From positions 7,449,750-7,513,749 of the forward strand of contig NZ_CM007717.1 in the NCBI RefSeq assembly GCF_002019855.1: a stretch of 64,000 nucleotides of DNA, read 5' to 3'. The notes under the pieces were generated by a model. The model saw only the letters and a program-made list of their open reading frames with translations, made no database searches and was not told the origin of the DNA. Below are positions 43,059 to 51,540 of the stretch, piece after piece. The stretch is from Streptomyces antibioticus (lineage in GTDB: Bacteria > Actinomycetota > Actinomycetes > Streptomycetales > Streptomycetaceae). The translations under genes and the position numbers were made by a program. The first letter of the stretch is position 1, and each line of letters begins with the position of its first letter.

Positions 43059-44741
43059 TCACGCGTCCGGCGCCGCGTACACCCGCTCGCCGCCCACGTA
43101 CGTCAGGGCCACCCCCGTCCCCGCGATCGCCTCCGGCGGCCCCGCGAACGGGTCCCGGTCCAGGACGACCAGGTCGGCCAGCGCGCCCGGCCGCACCACG
43201 CCGGTGTCGTCGAGCCGGTTCACGTACGCCGAACCCGCCGTGTACGCCGTCAGCGCCCGGGCCAGGGAGATCCGCTCCCGAGGCAGGAACACCGGCCGCG
43301 AGCCGCCGGGTTCGACCCGGTTGACCGCGACATGGACGCCCTGGAGCGGATCGGGGCTGCTGACCGGCCAGTCGCTGCCCGCCGCCAGCCGGGCCCCCGA
43401 GCGCAGCAGCGCCCCGAACGGGTACTGCCACCCCGCCCGTTCCGCCCCGAGGAAGGGGATCGTCAGCTCGTCCATCTGGGGTTCGTGCGCCGCCCACAGC
43501 GGCTGGATGTTCGCCGTCGCCCCGAGCGCAGCGAACCGCGGCACGTCGTCCGGATGCACCACCTGGAGGTGCGCCAGATGCGGCCGGGTGTCGCTCGGCC
43601 CGTTCGCCGCCCGCGCCGCCTCCACGGCGTCCAGCGCGTCCCGTACGGCCCGGTCGCCCAGCGCGTGGAAGTGGCACTGGAAGCCGAGCGCGTCCAACTC
43701 GGTCACGTACTTGGGCAGTTGCTCCGGGTCGACGAAACTCGTGCCCCGGTTGGCCGTCGCGCAGCCGCACGCGTCGAGATACGGGTCCAGCAGCGCGGCC
43801 GTGCCGTTCTCGGCGACCCCGTCCAGCATCAGCTTCACGCTGTCCGCCCGGAACCGGCCGTGCGCCGACCGCGCCCGCAGCTCGACCAGCTCCGGTATCT
43901 GCTCGGCCCCGCGCGTCCGGTCCCACCACAGGGCGCCGACGACCCGCGCGGTCAGCGATCCGTCCCGCGCGGCCGTGAGGTACGCGTCCGTCGGGTCCGG
44001 CATCCCCGGGAAGACGCCGATCAGCGCGTCCTGCCAGGCCGTGACGCCGAGCGCGTGCAGCCGGCGCTGGGCGTGCAGCAGGGCGGCCAGCCGGTCGGCC
44101 GCCGTGTCGGGCGGGGCGAGCCGGCCGACGAGCTGCATCGCGCCCTCCTGGAGCGTGCCGGCCGGCTCCCCGGACGCGGTCCGCTCGATCCGCCCGTCGG
44201 CCGGGTCGGGGGTGTCCCGGGTGATGCCGGCGATCTCCAGCGCGCGCGAGTTCACCCAGGCGCCGTGATGGTCGCGGTTGGGCAGATAGACCGGCCGGTC
44301 AGGGACGACGGAGTCGAGGAGTTCCCTGGTCGGCGTACCGCCCTCGAACGCCTCCATCGACCAGCCGCCGCCGGTGATCCACTCCCGCTCGGGATGCGCG
44401 TCGGCGTAGGCGCGGACGGCGGCGAGGGTCTCCCGCGCGGTCCTCGCCTTCGTCAGATCGCACCGGGCGAGTTCGAGCCCGGCCGGCACCGGGTGGACGT
44501 GCGCGTCCTGGAAGCCCGGCAGCAGCAGCCGTCCGGCGAGGTCCACGACCTCGGTGCGCGGCCCGGCCAGCTCGCGCAGCTCCGGACCGCCGACGGCCGT
44601 GATCCGGTCGCCGGTGACGGCCACGGCGGACACCCGGCCGTCGGGGGTCACCCGGCCACTGGGGGCCGTCGGGCCGTCGGGGGTCTCTCCGCCGTCGGGG
44701 GTGAAGACGGGGCCGCCGATGAACAGCAGGTCTGCGTGCAT
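43059..44741 (-). CDS. YtcJ-like metal-dependent amidohydrolase
   Basis: A 560-residue amidohydrolase of the amidohydrolase_3 group: LLPGFQDAHVHPV metal motif near residue 80, PNRDHHGAWVNSRAL, FHALGDRAVRDALDAVE, HLQVVHPDD, GSDWPVSSPDPLQGVHVAV and C-terminal LADLVVLDRDPF. It hydrolyses unknown amide or ester bonds, probably in the cytoplasm. A short PDG-rich insert (residues 15-40) interrupts the N-terminal beta-sandwich. AAGGAA precedes the ATG. It lies 37 bp after an APC permease, suggesting import and hydrolysis of one substrate. Confidence 0.9.
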   Translation of the reverse strand: MHADLLFIGGPVFTPDGGETPDGPTAPSGRVTPDGRVSAVAVTGDRITAVGGPELRELAGPRTEVVDLAGRLLLPGFQDAHVHPVPAGLELARCDLTKARTARETLAAVRAYADAHPEREWITGGGWSMEAFEGGTPTRELLDSVVPDRPVYLPNRDHHGAWVNSRALEIAGITRDTPDPADGRIERTASGEPAGTLQEGAMQLVGRLAPPDTAADRLAALLHAQRRLHALGVTAWQDALIGVFPGMPDPTDAYLTAARDGSLTARVVGALWWDRTRGAEQIPELVELRARSAHGRFRADSVKLMLDGVAENGTAALLDPYLDACGCATANRGTSFVDPEQLPKYVTELDALGFQCHFHALGDRAVRDALDAVEAARAANGPSDTRPHLAHLQVVHPDDVPRFAALGATANIQPLWAAHEPQMDELTIPFLGAERAGWQYPFGALLRSGARLAAGSDWPVSSPDPLQGVHVAVNRVEPGGSRPVFLPRERISLARALTAYTAGSAYVNRLDDTGVVRPGALADLVVLDRDPFAGPPEAIAGTGVALTYVGGERVYAAPDA

Positions 44742-44762
44742 GATCCGTTCCTTGTGCGTGGT

Positions 44763-44773
44763 GGGGGGGGGGG
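44763..44773 (+). repeat. 11-base poly-G tract between permease and amidohydrolase
   Basis: Eleven consecutive G (11 C on the coding strand) lie in the 37-bp intercistronic gap upstream of the amidohydrolase ribosome-binding site. Such tracts slip during replication and could vary spacing but would not change a reading frame here. Confidence 0.85.
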
Positions 44774-44778
44774 CTGGG

Positions 44779-46278
44779 TCAGTGGGTGGCCAGCAGCCGG
44801 GGCGCGTCCGCGTCGGTCCCGGTGCCCGTGCGGAAGTACGGGGACCTGCGCACCCACTTGGCCCAGGCCGCGGCCACCAGACCGGACGCGATCATCACCA
44901 GGGGAGTGAGCAGCAGGAACCAGCCGTTGTCCGGGCTGATCTCCAGATGGTCGGTGGAGGTGTAGAAGGACCAGCAGAGATAGCCGCCGAGACAGAGCAG
45001 CGCCGCGGCGCTCAGCACCGGCGCCACCACCGCCCGCAGACCCTGCCGCCAGTCCTCCCGCAGCAGCCCCCGGAAACGCACCGCGGCCGCGAGGGCGGTG
45101 AGCGCGTAGGACAGGGCGACGATGATGCCGACCGCGTTCACCGTCGCCATGATCATGTCGGCCAGGCGCGGGATCACCAGGGCCAGCGCCGCCACCGCCG
45201 CGGCCAGCGCCCCGATCAGCACGGTCCCGGCGGCCGGGGTGCCGTAGCGCGGGCTGACCCGCGACCAGACCGGCCCGAGCGTACGGTCCCGGCTCATCGC
45301 GAACATGCCCCGCGCCGTCGGGATGACCCCCGCCTGGAGCGAGGCCACCGCCGAGAACATCAGCGCGACCAGGGGCAGCGCGGCCAGCGGCTGCGAGGCG
45401 AGCCGTTCGCCGAAGAAGGCGAGGCCCTCCGCGCCGTGCCCGGCCAGCTCCTCCTCGGACAGCACCCGCTGGAAGGCGACCGAGCCGAGCAGGAACAGCA
45501 GCACCATCGTGACCAGCGTGATCAGACCCGCCCGGGACGCGTCGCGCGGATCGCGGACCTCCTCGGTGACGGTGAACGCGGCCTCGAAGCCCCAGTAACA
45601 GAACACCGACAGCAGCAGCCCCTGCGCCAGCGCCGTCGCCGAGGGGATGCCGAACGGGTTGAACCAGCTCAGGCTGAAGGCGTGCGGGCCGGTGACGATG
45701 CCGTAGCCGCAGAAGCCCAGCAGCACGACGTACTCGAAGACCAGCAGCCAGGTCTGGAGCCGGGCCGCCGTGCGCACACCGGTGACGGCGGTCAGGGTCA
45801 CCGCGAGCAGCACGGCCAGGCCCAGCAGGGTCGTCTGGGCGGTGGACCCCGGGTCCAGCGCGAGGCCGCCGAGCGAGTGGATCCCGGCGTCCCCGGCGAG
45901 CTGGATCAGCGCCGAGCCGGTCACCGCCGTGGTGTACGCGAGGAACGCGATCGTCGCCACGATGCTCACCCAGCCCACCATGAAGCCGAGCCACGGATTG
46001 AGGGAACGGCCCACCCACACATAGCCGTTGCCGGCGTTCGGCTCCACCCGGTTGAGCCGGGTGTAGGCCCCCGCGATGCCCAGCACCGGCAGGAACGCCA
46101 GCAGCATGATCGCGGGCAGATGCAGTCCCACCACACCGGCCGTGACCCCGAGGCCGATGCCGATGCTGGTGGTCGCCGCCGTACTGGACGCGGCGATGGC
46201 GATCCCGTCGATCACACCGAGGGACCTGCGCAGCACGGGCCGCGCGGGAGGGTCGACGCCGTAGGGCTTGTCGGTCAT
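44779..46278 (-). CDS. APC-family amino-acid permease
   Basis: A 499-residue transporter with about 12 hydrophobic helices and APC signatures: GVIDGIAIAASSTAATTSIGIGLG, NRVEPNAGNGYVWVGRSLNPWLGF, CYWGFEAAFTVTEEVRDPRDASR. It would import an amino acid or amine by proton symport. Start at ATG 46278 with GGAG 8 nt upstream. Its tandem partner is the amidohydrolase, and a TetR gene is divergent, so the three may form one unit. Confidence 0.9.
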   Translation of the reverse strand: MTDKPYGVDPPARPVLRRSLGVIDGIAIAASSTAATTSIGIGLGVTAGVVGLHLPAIMLLAFLPVLGIAGAYTRLNRVEPNAGNGYVWVGRSLNPWLGFMVGWVSIVATIAFLAYTTAVTGSALIQLAGDAGIHSLGGLALDPGSTAQTTLLGLAVLLAVTLTAVTGVRTAARLQTWLLVFEYVVLLGFCGYGIVTGPHAFSLSWFNPFGIPSATALAQGLLLSVFCYWGFEAAFTVTEEVRDPRDASRAGLITLVTMVLLFLLGSVAFQRVLSEEELAGHGAEGLAFFGERLASQPLAALPLVALMFSAVASLQAGVIPTARGMFAMSRDRTLGPVWSRVSPRYGTPAAGTVLIGALAAAVAALALVIPRLADMIMATVNAVGIIVALSYALTALAAAVRFRGLLREDWRQGLRAVVAPVLSAAALLCLGGYLCWSFYTSTDHLEISPDNGWFLLLTPLVMIASGLVAAAWAKWVRRSPYFRTGTGTDADAPRLLATH

Positions 46279-46434
46279 GGCCAGCACTCCGCTCGCACCG
46301 GAGGGGCCTGGGCGGCCCCGGTGAACGCAGATGAAACCGGCGGGGGACTTAACAGGTCAACGGTGTTGTCGTAAGGTGCCGACCATGCGGACCATGCGGA
46401 CCGTGTTCCCGGCCCCAGGCACCGGAGGGATCCC

Positions 46435-47154
46435 ATGACCGAGCGAGTCGTCGCACCGGACGCCCGCAGACGCCGCCGTCCCACCAAGCAAGGCGTCGTG
46501 CTCTCCGAGGAACTGATCGTCGCGACGGCGCTGCGGCTGATCGAGGAGCACGGCGCCGAGGCCCTCTCCGTGCGCCGCCTCGGCCGCGCCCTGGGCGCCG
46601 ACCCCAGCAGCCTCTACCGGTACTTCCGGCACACCGACGACCTGATGCTCGCCATCGCCGACGAGCTGATCGGCCGCACCCTGCGCGCCTGGCGGCCCAC
46701 CGGCGACTGGCTGGCCGACCTGCGCGAACTCGGCCTGCGGATGCACGCGGGCGCCCTCGCGCACCCCAGGGCGGCCATCCTCAGCGCCTATCGGGTGACC
46801 GGGCGGGTCCATGAGATCCAGGCCGTGGAGACCATCCTCGGCGTGCTGCGCGGGGCCGGGTTCCCCGACCCGGAGGCGGTGCGGATCTACCACGCCTTCG
46901 TGGACCAGACCCTCGCCTTCGGCGCCCTGGACTCGGCGCACGTCGCCCTGCCGAAGGCGGCCCGGGAGGCGGAGGCCGAGGTGTGGCGGACCACGTACGG
47001 CACGCTGCCCGCCGCCACCCACCCGCATGTCGCGGCGACCGCCCGGTATCTGCGGGAGTCCATGCGGCACAGCTCCTACCCGGCCGCGCTCGACCTGCTG
47101 CTCGACGCGGCCGCGGCCCGACTGGCGGCGGTCGGCGGGCGGACGGACGGCTGA
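46435..47154 (+). CDS. TetR-family regulator, divergent from the permease
   Basis: A 239-residue TetR with HTH in residues 24-70 (SEELIVATALRLIEEHGAEALSVRRLGRALGADPSSLYRYFRHTDDLMLAI) and a larger C-terminal ligand domain. The basic Arg-rich N-terminus precedes the HTH. The 156-bp divergent spacer contains AACAGGTCAACGGTGTTGT around 46349-46367 (AACA...TGTT arms) and two ACCATGCGG direct repeats near 46382. It likely represses the permease-amidohydrolase pair. Confidence 0.9.
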   Translation: MTERVVAPDARRRRRPTKQGVVLSEELIVATALRLIEEHGAEALSVRRLGRALGADPSSLYRYFRHTDDLMLAIADELIGRTLRAWRPTGDWLADLRELGLRMHAGALAHPRAAILSAYRVTGRVHEIQAVETILGVLRGAGFPDPEAVRIYHAFVDQTLAFGALDSAHVALPKAAREAEAEVWRTTYGTLPAATHPHVAATARYLRESMRHSSYPAALDLLLDAAAARLAAVGGRTDG

Positions 47155-47170
47155 CGGCCACACTGGAAGC

Positions 47171-47653
47171 ATGACCCGAGCACCGGTCCGCCCCGCGCGG
47201 CAGCGCAAGCACGACACGCTCCACCGGCTCGAACACGACGACCACGCGTGGGTCGCCACGGCCGCGCCGCCCACCGACGACGGCGCGGACGGCGCCGTGC
47301 CCTGGCTCGTGCCGCTGTCCTTCGTCTGGGACGGCGCCACCCTCCTCCTCGCGACCCCGGCCGCGGGCGTCACCGGCCGCAACCTGCTGGCGGGCGGTGC
47401 GGTACGGCTCGGTATCGGCGCGACGACCGACGTCGTGATGATCGAGGGCACCGCCACGGCCGTCCACCCCACCGAACTGCCCGAGGAGGACGCCGAGATC
47501 TTCGCCGGCAAGACCGGCTTCGACCCCCGCGAACTCCCCGAGCCCTACCTGTACTTCCACGTCCACCCGCGCCGCGTCCAGGCGTGGCGGACCCGCGAGG
47601 AACTCCCGGACCGCGAGCTGATGCGGGACGGCACCTGGCTGGTGGCCGACTGA
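47171..47653 (+). CDS. PPOX-class split-barrel F420/FMN enzyme (TIGR03668-like)
   Basis: A 160-residue pyridoxamine-phosphate-oxidase-like split barrel: LEHDDHAWVATAAPP, PWLVPLSFVWDGATLLLATP, NLLAGGAVRLGIGATTDVVMIEGTATAV and a C-terminal YLYFHVHPRRVQAWR. This agrees with the actinomycete family of about 140-160-residue F420-dependent enzymes. Substrate unknown. It starts 17 bp after the TetR stop; GGAAG at 47165 is very close to the ATG. Confidence 0.82.
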   Translation: MTRAPVRPARQRKHDTLHRLEHDDHAWVATAAPPTDDGADGAVPWLVPLSFVWDGATLLLATPAAGVTGRNLLAGGAVRLGIGATTDVVMIEGTATAVHPTELPEEDAEIFAGKTGFDPRELPEPYLYFHVHPRRVQAWRTREELPDRELMRDGTWLVAD

Positions 47654-47760
47654 GACGTCGGCGGCCGCCGGGAACGCCGGTGACCGTCCGAAACCGGGGT
47701 ATCCGCAAGGTCCGGGGCCGCGACCGCCGTCCCGGACCGCGAAACCCCGGGAGGGACGAC

Positions 47761-48153
47761 ATGGCACTGGTGACTGCGGGTGTGGTGATGCTCGACTGCG
47801 CGGAGCCCGAGAAGCTCGCCGAGTTCTACAAGGGGCTGCTGGAGGGGGAGGAGAGCGAGGTGAGCGCCAACCGGCTGGAGATCCGGGGCGGCGACGGCAC
47901 CCGGTTGGCCTTCCGCCGCGACGCCAACGCCACCCCGCCGAGCTGGCCCCGCCCCGAGAACGCCCTCCAGGCCCACCTGGAGTTCCTGGTCGAGGACCTC
48001 GACGAGGCCGAGCGCCGGGTCGTCGGCCTGGGCGGCCGCCCCCTGGAGGCCAAGCCGGCCCCCGAAGCCCATGAGGAGCGCCTCTTCTCGGACCCGGCGG
48101 GGCACTCCTTCACCCTGCGCCGGACCGTCTCCACGGCGCCGAAGCAGGGCTGA
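47761..48153 (+). CDS. VOC (glyoxalase/bleomycin-resistance) family protein
   Basis: A 130-residue vicinal-oxygen-chelate protein with two beta-alpha-beta-beta modules: VVMLDCAEPEKLAEFYKGLL, RLAFRRDANATPP, QAHLEFLVEDLDEAERRVVGLGG and ERLFSDPAGHSFTLRR. Metal ligands of true glyoxalases are only partly present, so it may bind rather than transform its ligand. GGGAGGGAC precedes the ATG. Confidence 0.88.
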   Translation: MALVTAGVVMLDCAEPEKLAEFYKGLLEGEESEVSANRLEIRGGDGTRLAFRRDANATPPSWPRPENALQAHLEFLVEDLDEAERRVVGLGGRPLEAKPAPEAHEERLFSDPAGHSFTLRRTVSTAPKQG

Positions 48154-48185
48154 CCCGCCGCGTGCCCGCCCCTCCCGCCCCTCCC

Positions 48186-48219
48186 CACGGGGCCGGTCCC
48201 GGCCGGGTCCGGCCCCGTG
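48186..48219. terminator. Strong bidirectional hairpin between VOC and DUF4235 genes
   Basis: CACGGGGCCGG (48186-48196) pairs perfectly with CCGGCCCCGTG (48209-48219) over 11 bp with a 12-nt loop, exactly between two convergent genes. No T-run follows. Confidence 0.75.
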
Positions 48220-48225
48220 CCGTCG

Positions 48226-48543
48226 TCAGTCCCGGCCCTTCTTCCCCTTCTCCTTCTCCTTCGCCGGCCAGACCCCCGTACGGCGTTCGATGGCCACCGC
48301 GCCCGTGCGGTCGGCCGCGCTGCGGGCCGCGGCGAAGATCGCGCCCTGGACCGCCGCCGCGAGGATCACCTCGCCCCAGCCGCGGTCGCGGTCCAGGGCG
48401 TCCGGGGCGTCGTCCTCGTGCCGCAGCGCCCGCCACGCCGTACGGAAGGCGTAGCCGGCCAGCAGGCCGCCCGCCCAGCCGAAGAGGAATCCGACGGGCT
48501 GGTAGACGAGGGGCAGTTTCCGCTTCGCGTTCTTCTTGCTCAC
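48226..48543 (-). CDS. DUF4235 small membrane protein
   Basis: A 105-residue protein, GTG start with GAGGAG upstream. It has two hydrophobic segments (VGFLFGWAGGLLAGYAF, VILAAAVQGAIFAAARSAA) and a basic KEKEKGKKGRD tail, the layout of the actinobacterial DUF4235 family. Function unknown. It is 18 bp downstream of the glutathionyl-hydroquinone-reductase-like gene and probably co-transcribed. Confidence 0.83.
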   Translation of the reverse strand: MSKKNAKRKLPLVYQPVGFLFGWAGGLLAGYAFRTAWRALRHEDDAPDALDRDRGWGEVILAAAVQGAIFAAARSAADRTGAVAIERRTGVWPAKEKEKGKKGRD

Positions 48544-48560
48544 GTGGCTCTCCTCACTGT

Positions 48561-49571
48561 TCAGGGCCGGCCCCGGGCCGGGACCCTCTCGTCGGCGCGG
48601 ACCGGACCCGGCGGCGTCCCGTTCCCGAACGGCCGTCCGCCCAGCGTCTCCCGCCCGTGCGGGGCGAGCCAGCCGGACAGGTCGGGGCCGAGCGGGACGA
48701 TCCGGGTCGGGTTGATCCCGGTGTGCACCTGGTAGTAGTGCCGTTTGATGTGGTCGAAGTCGACCGTGTCGCCGAAGCCCGGCGTCTGGTAGAGATCCCG
48801 CGCGTACGCCCACAGCACCTGGTTCTCCGCCAGTTTCCACCGGTTGCACTTGAAGTGGCCGTGGTACACCGCGTCGAAACGGACCAGCGTGGTGAACAGC
48901 CGGATGTCCGCCTCGGTGATCGTCGCACCGACCAGGTACCGCTGCCCGGCGAGCCGCGACGCGAGCCGCTCCAGCCGCCGGAAGACACCCGCGCAGGCCG
49001 CCTCGTACTCGTCCTGCCCGCTCGCGAACCCGGCCCGGTACACGCCGTTGTTGACGTCCTCGTACACCTCGGCCATGACCGTGTCGATCTCGTCCCGCAG
49101 CTTCTCCGGGTAGAGGTCGGGCGCGCCGGGCCGGTGCAGGTCCCGCCACTCGGTTGCGAGGTCGAGGGTGAGCCGCTGGTAGTCGTTGGTCACGAGCCGC
49201 CCGCTCTCCACGTCGACCACCGCCGGAACGCTGACCCCGCCCGGGTGGCCGGGTTCCCGGCGTTCGTACGCCTCGCCGAGGTAGCGGATGCCGAGGACCG
49301 GGTCGCGGCCGTCGGGGTCGAGGGTGAAGCGCCAGCTCCGGTCGTCCTGGATCGGATCGGCGATCGCCATCGACAGCGCGTCCTCCAGCCCGAGCAGCCG
49401 CCGTGAGATCACCGCCCGGCTCGCCCACGGACAGGCCCGGCTGACCACCAGCCGGTAGCGTCCCGCCTCCACCGGCCAGCCGTCCCGGCCGTCCGCGGTG
49501 ATCCGGTCGGTGAACCGGCTCCTGGACCGGGTGAACTTCTGATGGCCGTACGCGCTGTTTCCCCCGCTCAT
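48561..49571 (-). CDS. Xi-class GST / glutathionyl-hydroquinone reductase-like protein
   Basis: A 336-residue protein with the N-terminal thioredoxin fold catalytic SRACPWASRA (active Cys near residue 48), LGIRYLGEAYERREPGHPGGVSVPAVVD and a GST C-terminal helical domain (GQRYLVGATITEADIRLFTTLVRFD, YHGHFKCN). This is the YqjG/ECM4 family that removes thiols from hydroquinone adducts. Streptomyces make mycothiol rather than glutathione, so the physiological thiol is probably different. GGGAGG precedes the ATG. Confidence 0.9.
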   Translation of the reverse strand: MSGGNSAYGHQKFTRSRSRFTDRITADGRDGWPVEAGRYRLVVSRACPWASRAVISRRLLGLEDALSMAIADPIQDDRSWRFTLDPDGRDPVLGIRYLGEAYERREPGHPGGVSVPAVVDVESGRLVTNDYQRLTLDLATEWRDLHRPGAPDLYPEKLRDEIDTVMAEVYEDVNNGVYRAGFASGQDEYEAACAGVFRRLERLASRLAGQRYLVGATITEADIRLFTTLVRFDAVYHGHFKCNRWKLAENQVLWAYARDLYQTPGFGDTVDFDHIKRHYYQVHTGINPTRIVPLGPDLSGWLAPHGRETLGGRPFGNGTPPGPVRADERVPARGRP

Positions 49572-49676
49572 GGAGATCCTCCCGTCGCTCGCGGTCGCGT
49601 GTTCCCCTCACCGCGTTCCCCGATCTCCGCGTACGCACCGCAGGAGTCCCGCGCCGGGGCCTCGGGGCAGCGGAAA

Positions 49677-49707
49677 GCCCCGCCGCGACGGGGGAGCGCG
49701 GCGGGGC
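49677..49707. terminator. 11-bp stem hairpin downstream of the F420-type gene
   Basis: GCCCCGCCGCG (49677-49687) pairs perfectly with CGCGGCGGGGC (49697-49707) around a 9-nt loop. It lies in the 226-bp gap downstream of the minus-strand gene ending at 49798. Confidence 0.6.
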
Positions 49708-49746
49708 CCGACAGTCCGGTGCCCGGTCCGCGAGGGTTCATGCGCG

Positions 49747-49782
49747 CCCGGCGGTAGATTTTTCTACGCGTCCGCCGCCGGG
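49747..49782. terminator. Nested hairpin close to a stop codon
   Basis: CCCGGCGG (49747-49754) pairs with CCGCCGGG (49775-49782), enclosing a second hairpin GTAGA-TTTT-TCTAC with an AT-rich centre unusual for this DNA. It starts 15 bp after the stop of the minus-strand gene and is probably its terminator. Confidence 0.6.
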
Positions 49783-49797
49783 TGCCGTCCGCCCAGG

Positions 49798-50244
49798 TCA
49801 GTCGGCCGCCGGTGTCAGCACGAAGACCGGAATCTCCCGATCCGTCTTCTTCTGGTAGTCGGCGTAGGGCGGGAACGCGGCGACGGCCCGCTCCCACCAC
49901 CGCGCCTTCTCCTCGCCGGTGACCTCACGGGCCGTCATGTCCTGCTTGACCGTGCGGTCCCGCAGCTCCACATGGGGGTCGGCCTTGACGTTGTGGTACC
50001 AGACCGGGTGCTCGGGCGCCCCGCCCTTCGAGGCGACCAGGGCGTACTCCCCGTCGTGCTCGACCCGCATCAGCGGCGTCTTGCGGATCTTCCCGCTGCG
50101 GGCGCCCCGCGTGGTCAGCAGGATCACGGGCAGCCCCGTGTCCTGCAAGGTCGTCCCCTCGGTGCCGCCGGAGCTCTCGTACAGCTCCACCTGCTCACGC
50201 ACCCACTGGGTCGGACTCGGCTCGTACTCGCCTTCGAGCGGCAT
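49798..50244 (-). CDS. Deazaflavin (F420)-dependent nitroreductase-family protein
   Basis: A 148-residue protein of the Ddn/DUF385 split-barrel family: TQWVREQVELYESSGGTEG, PVILLTTRGARSGKIRKTPLMRV, YALVASKGGAPEHPVWYHNV, and ARWWERAVAAFPPYADYQKKTDREIPVFVL. Mycobacterial Ddn uses F420H2 to reduce quinones and activates nitroimidazoles. The substrate here is unknown. ATG chosen as first codon before the conserved start; overall length is standard. Confidence 0.9.
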   Translation of the reverse strand: MPLEGEYEPSPTQWVREQVELYESSGGTEGTTLQDTGLPVILLTTRGARSGKIRKTPLMRVEHDGEYALVASKGGAPEHPVWYHNVKADPHVELRDRTVKQDMTAREVTGEEKARWWERAVAAFPPYADYQKKTDREIPVFVLTPAAD

Positions 50245-50353
50245 GGCTCTCCGTCCTCTTCGTAGCGTCGGCTGACGCCTCGATTCAACAACGGCCCGCC
50301 CGGGATTCGTCCGCACCGGGCCGAGCCCCGGCCACCTCTTCACCTCCCGGCCC

Positions 50354-50977
50354 TCAGGCCACCGTGCCCACCGCCAGCACGGTCATCACCGCGCTCGACA
50401 CCAGCGCCGTGACCAGCCGCCCCCGGTGACCCGTCAGAGCCCGCCCGAGCAGCGCCCCGCCCCCGGCGACCAGCACCTGCCAGCTCGCCGACGCGGCGAA
50501 CGCCGCTCCCACGAACACCCCTTGTTCCAGGGGCCGTACGGCCTCGGAGGCCCCGCTGCCGAGGACCAGGGCGGCGAAGTAGACCACGGTGGCCGGATTG
50601 AGCAGGGTGATCCCCAGCAGACTCAGAAAGGCCCGCCGGGCGGACGGCGGTGGCGGCACGGCCCGCACGGCGAGATACCGCGCCCGGTACCGGCGTACGG
50701 CGGTCAGCGCGCCCCGGGCGGCCAGCGCCAGCAGGACCAGGGCCGAGGCCCAGCGCAGCGGCACCAGCACCGGCCGCAGCGCGACCGCGACGGCCGAGCC
50801 GCCGACGGTGGCCAGCAGGGCGTACAGCCCGTCGGCGGTGGCGACCCCGAGGGCGGCGCACACCCCGGTACGCAGGGAGGTCCGCGCGGTCAGCGAGACG
50901 AGGTAGGTCGCGACGGCCCCGACCGGTACGGCGATCCCGTACCCGGCGACCAGCCCCGCGACGAGCGCGCCCGTCAC
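50354..50977 (-). CDS. LysE-family exporter
   Basis: A 207-residue membrane protein with six hydrophobic segments and LysE/RhtB features: N-terminal GLVAGYGIAVPVGAVATYL, LGVATADGLYALLATVGG, and LLGITLLNPATVVYFAALVLG. Such proteins export amino acids or similar solutes. The GTG start has no clear SD. No regulator is adjacent. Confidence 0.87.
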   Translation of the reverse strand: MTGALVAGLVAGYGIAVPVGAVATYLVSLTARTSLRTGVCAALGVATADGLYALLATVGGSAVAVALRPVLVPLRWASALVLLALAARGALTAVRRYRARYLAVRAVPPPPSARRAFLSLLGITLLNPATVVYFAALVLGSGASEAVRPLEQGVFVGAAFAASASWQVLVAGGGALLGRALTGHRGRLVTALVSSAVMTVLAVGTVA

Positions 50978-51390
50978 GGGTGCGAGGGATCGAGCCTCCG
51001 CCGGCCGCCGGACTGCTGCTGTCGCCGCGCGGGAACGGCGTCGGCGGGCGTCAGCGGCAGAAGGGTGTGCTTCATGAACATGGCCGGATCCTGCGGTCCC
51101 GGCCCACCTTCCGGCAAGCGGATTTCACCTGCCGGCGCATCGGCGAGTGCTTGCCCGGCGGCCTGCTCGCTCGGCGGCCTGCTTGCCCGGGTTGCGGTTG
51201 CCTGGCCCGCGCCTGTCCGGGCTGCGCCGACCTGGTGTGTGCGTGTCCCGGCCCGCGGGCTGCGCGGGCCCGGCTTGCGCCTGCCCGGGCCCGCGGGCTG
51301 CGCCGGTCGTGCCCGCCCCGCGGCGCGCTCCCGCCGCGGCCCGCCGCCGGCCGGGCCTGTGACTGCCCTGACCCGCTCACATCCCGGCCC
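50978..51390. other. Repetitive low-complexity intergenic stretch
   Basis: About 410 bp without a credible gene, followed directly by the 16-bp tandem array. It consists of imperfect echoes: GGCGGCCTGCT twice near 51160, GGCCCGCGGGCTGCGC twice (51255 and 51289), and alternating GCCTGCCCGG/GGTTGCGG runs. Frames are open only through base composition. Confidence 0.5.
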
Positions 51391-51502
51391 GCGACGGTCT
51401 CGACCCGCGACGGTCTCGGCCCGCGACGGTCTCGGCCCGCGACGGTCTCGGCCCGCGACGGTCTCGGCCCGCGACGGTCTCGGCCCGCGACGGTCTCGAC
51501 CC
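51391..51502 (+). repeat. Seven-copy 16-bp tandem repeat (minisatellite)
   Basis: GCGACGGTCTCGGCCC repeats seven times head to tail (51391, 51407, 51423, 51439, 51455, 51471, 51487). The first and last copies share a G-to-A change (CTCGACCC); the five central copies are identical. Sixteen is not a multiple of three and no gene is present, so it is a noncoding minisatellite 38 bp beyond the end of the serine-hydrolase gene. Confidence 0.95.
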
Positions 51503-51540
51503 CCTCTCGCCCCTAACGGCCGCCCGGCCGCCCGGCCGGA

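Noticed and set aside
44760..44778. Phase-variable switch of the amidohydrolase
   Set aside because: The poly-G tract is outside both reading frames, so slippage cannot turn the protein on or off; only a spacing effect remains possible.
51391..51502. CRISPR array
   Set aside because: Units of 16 bp abut directly with no spacers, and no cas genes are present.
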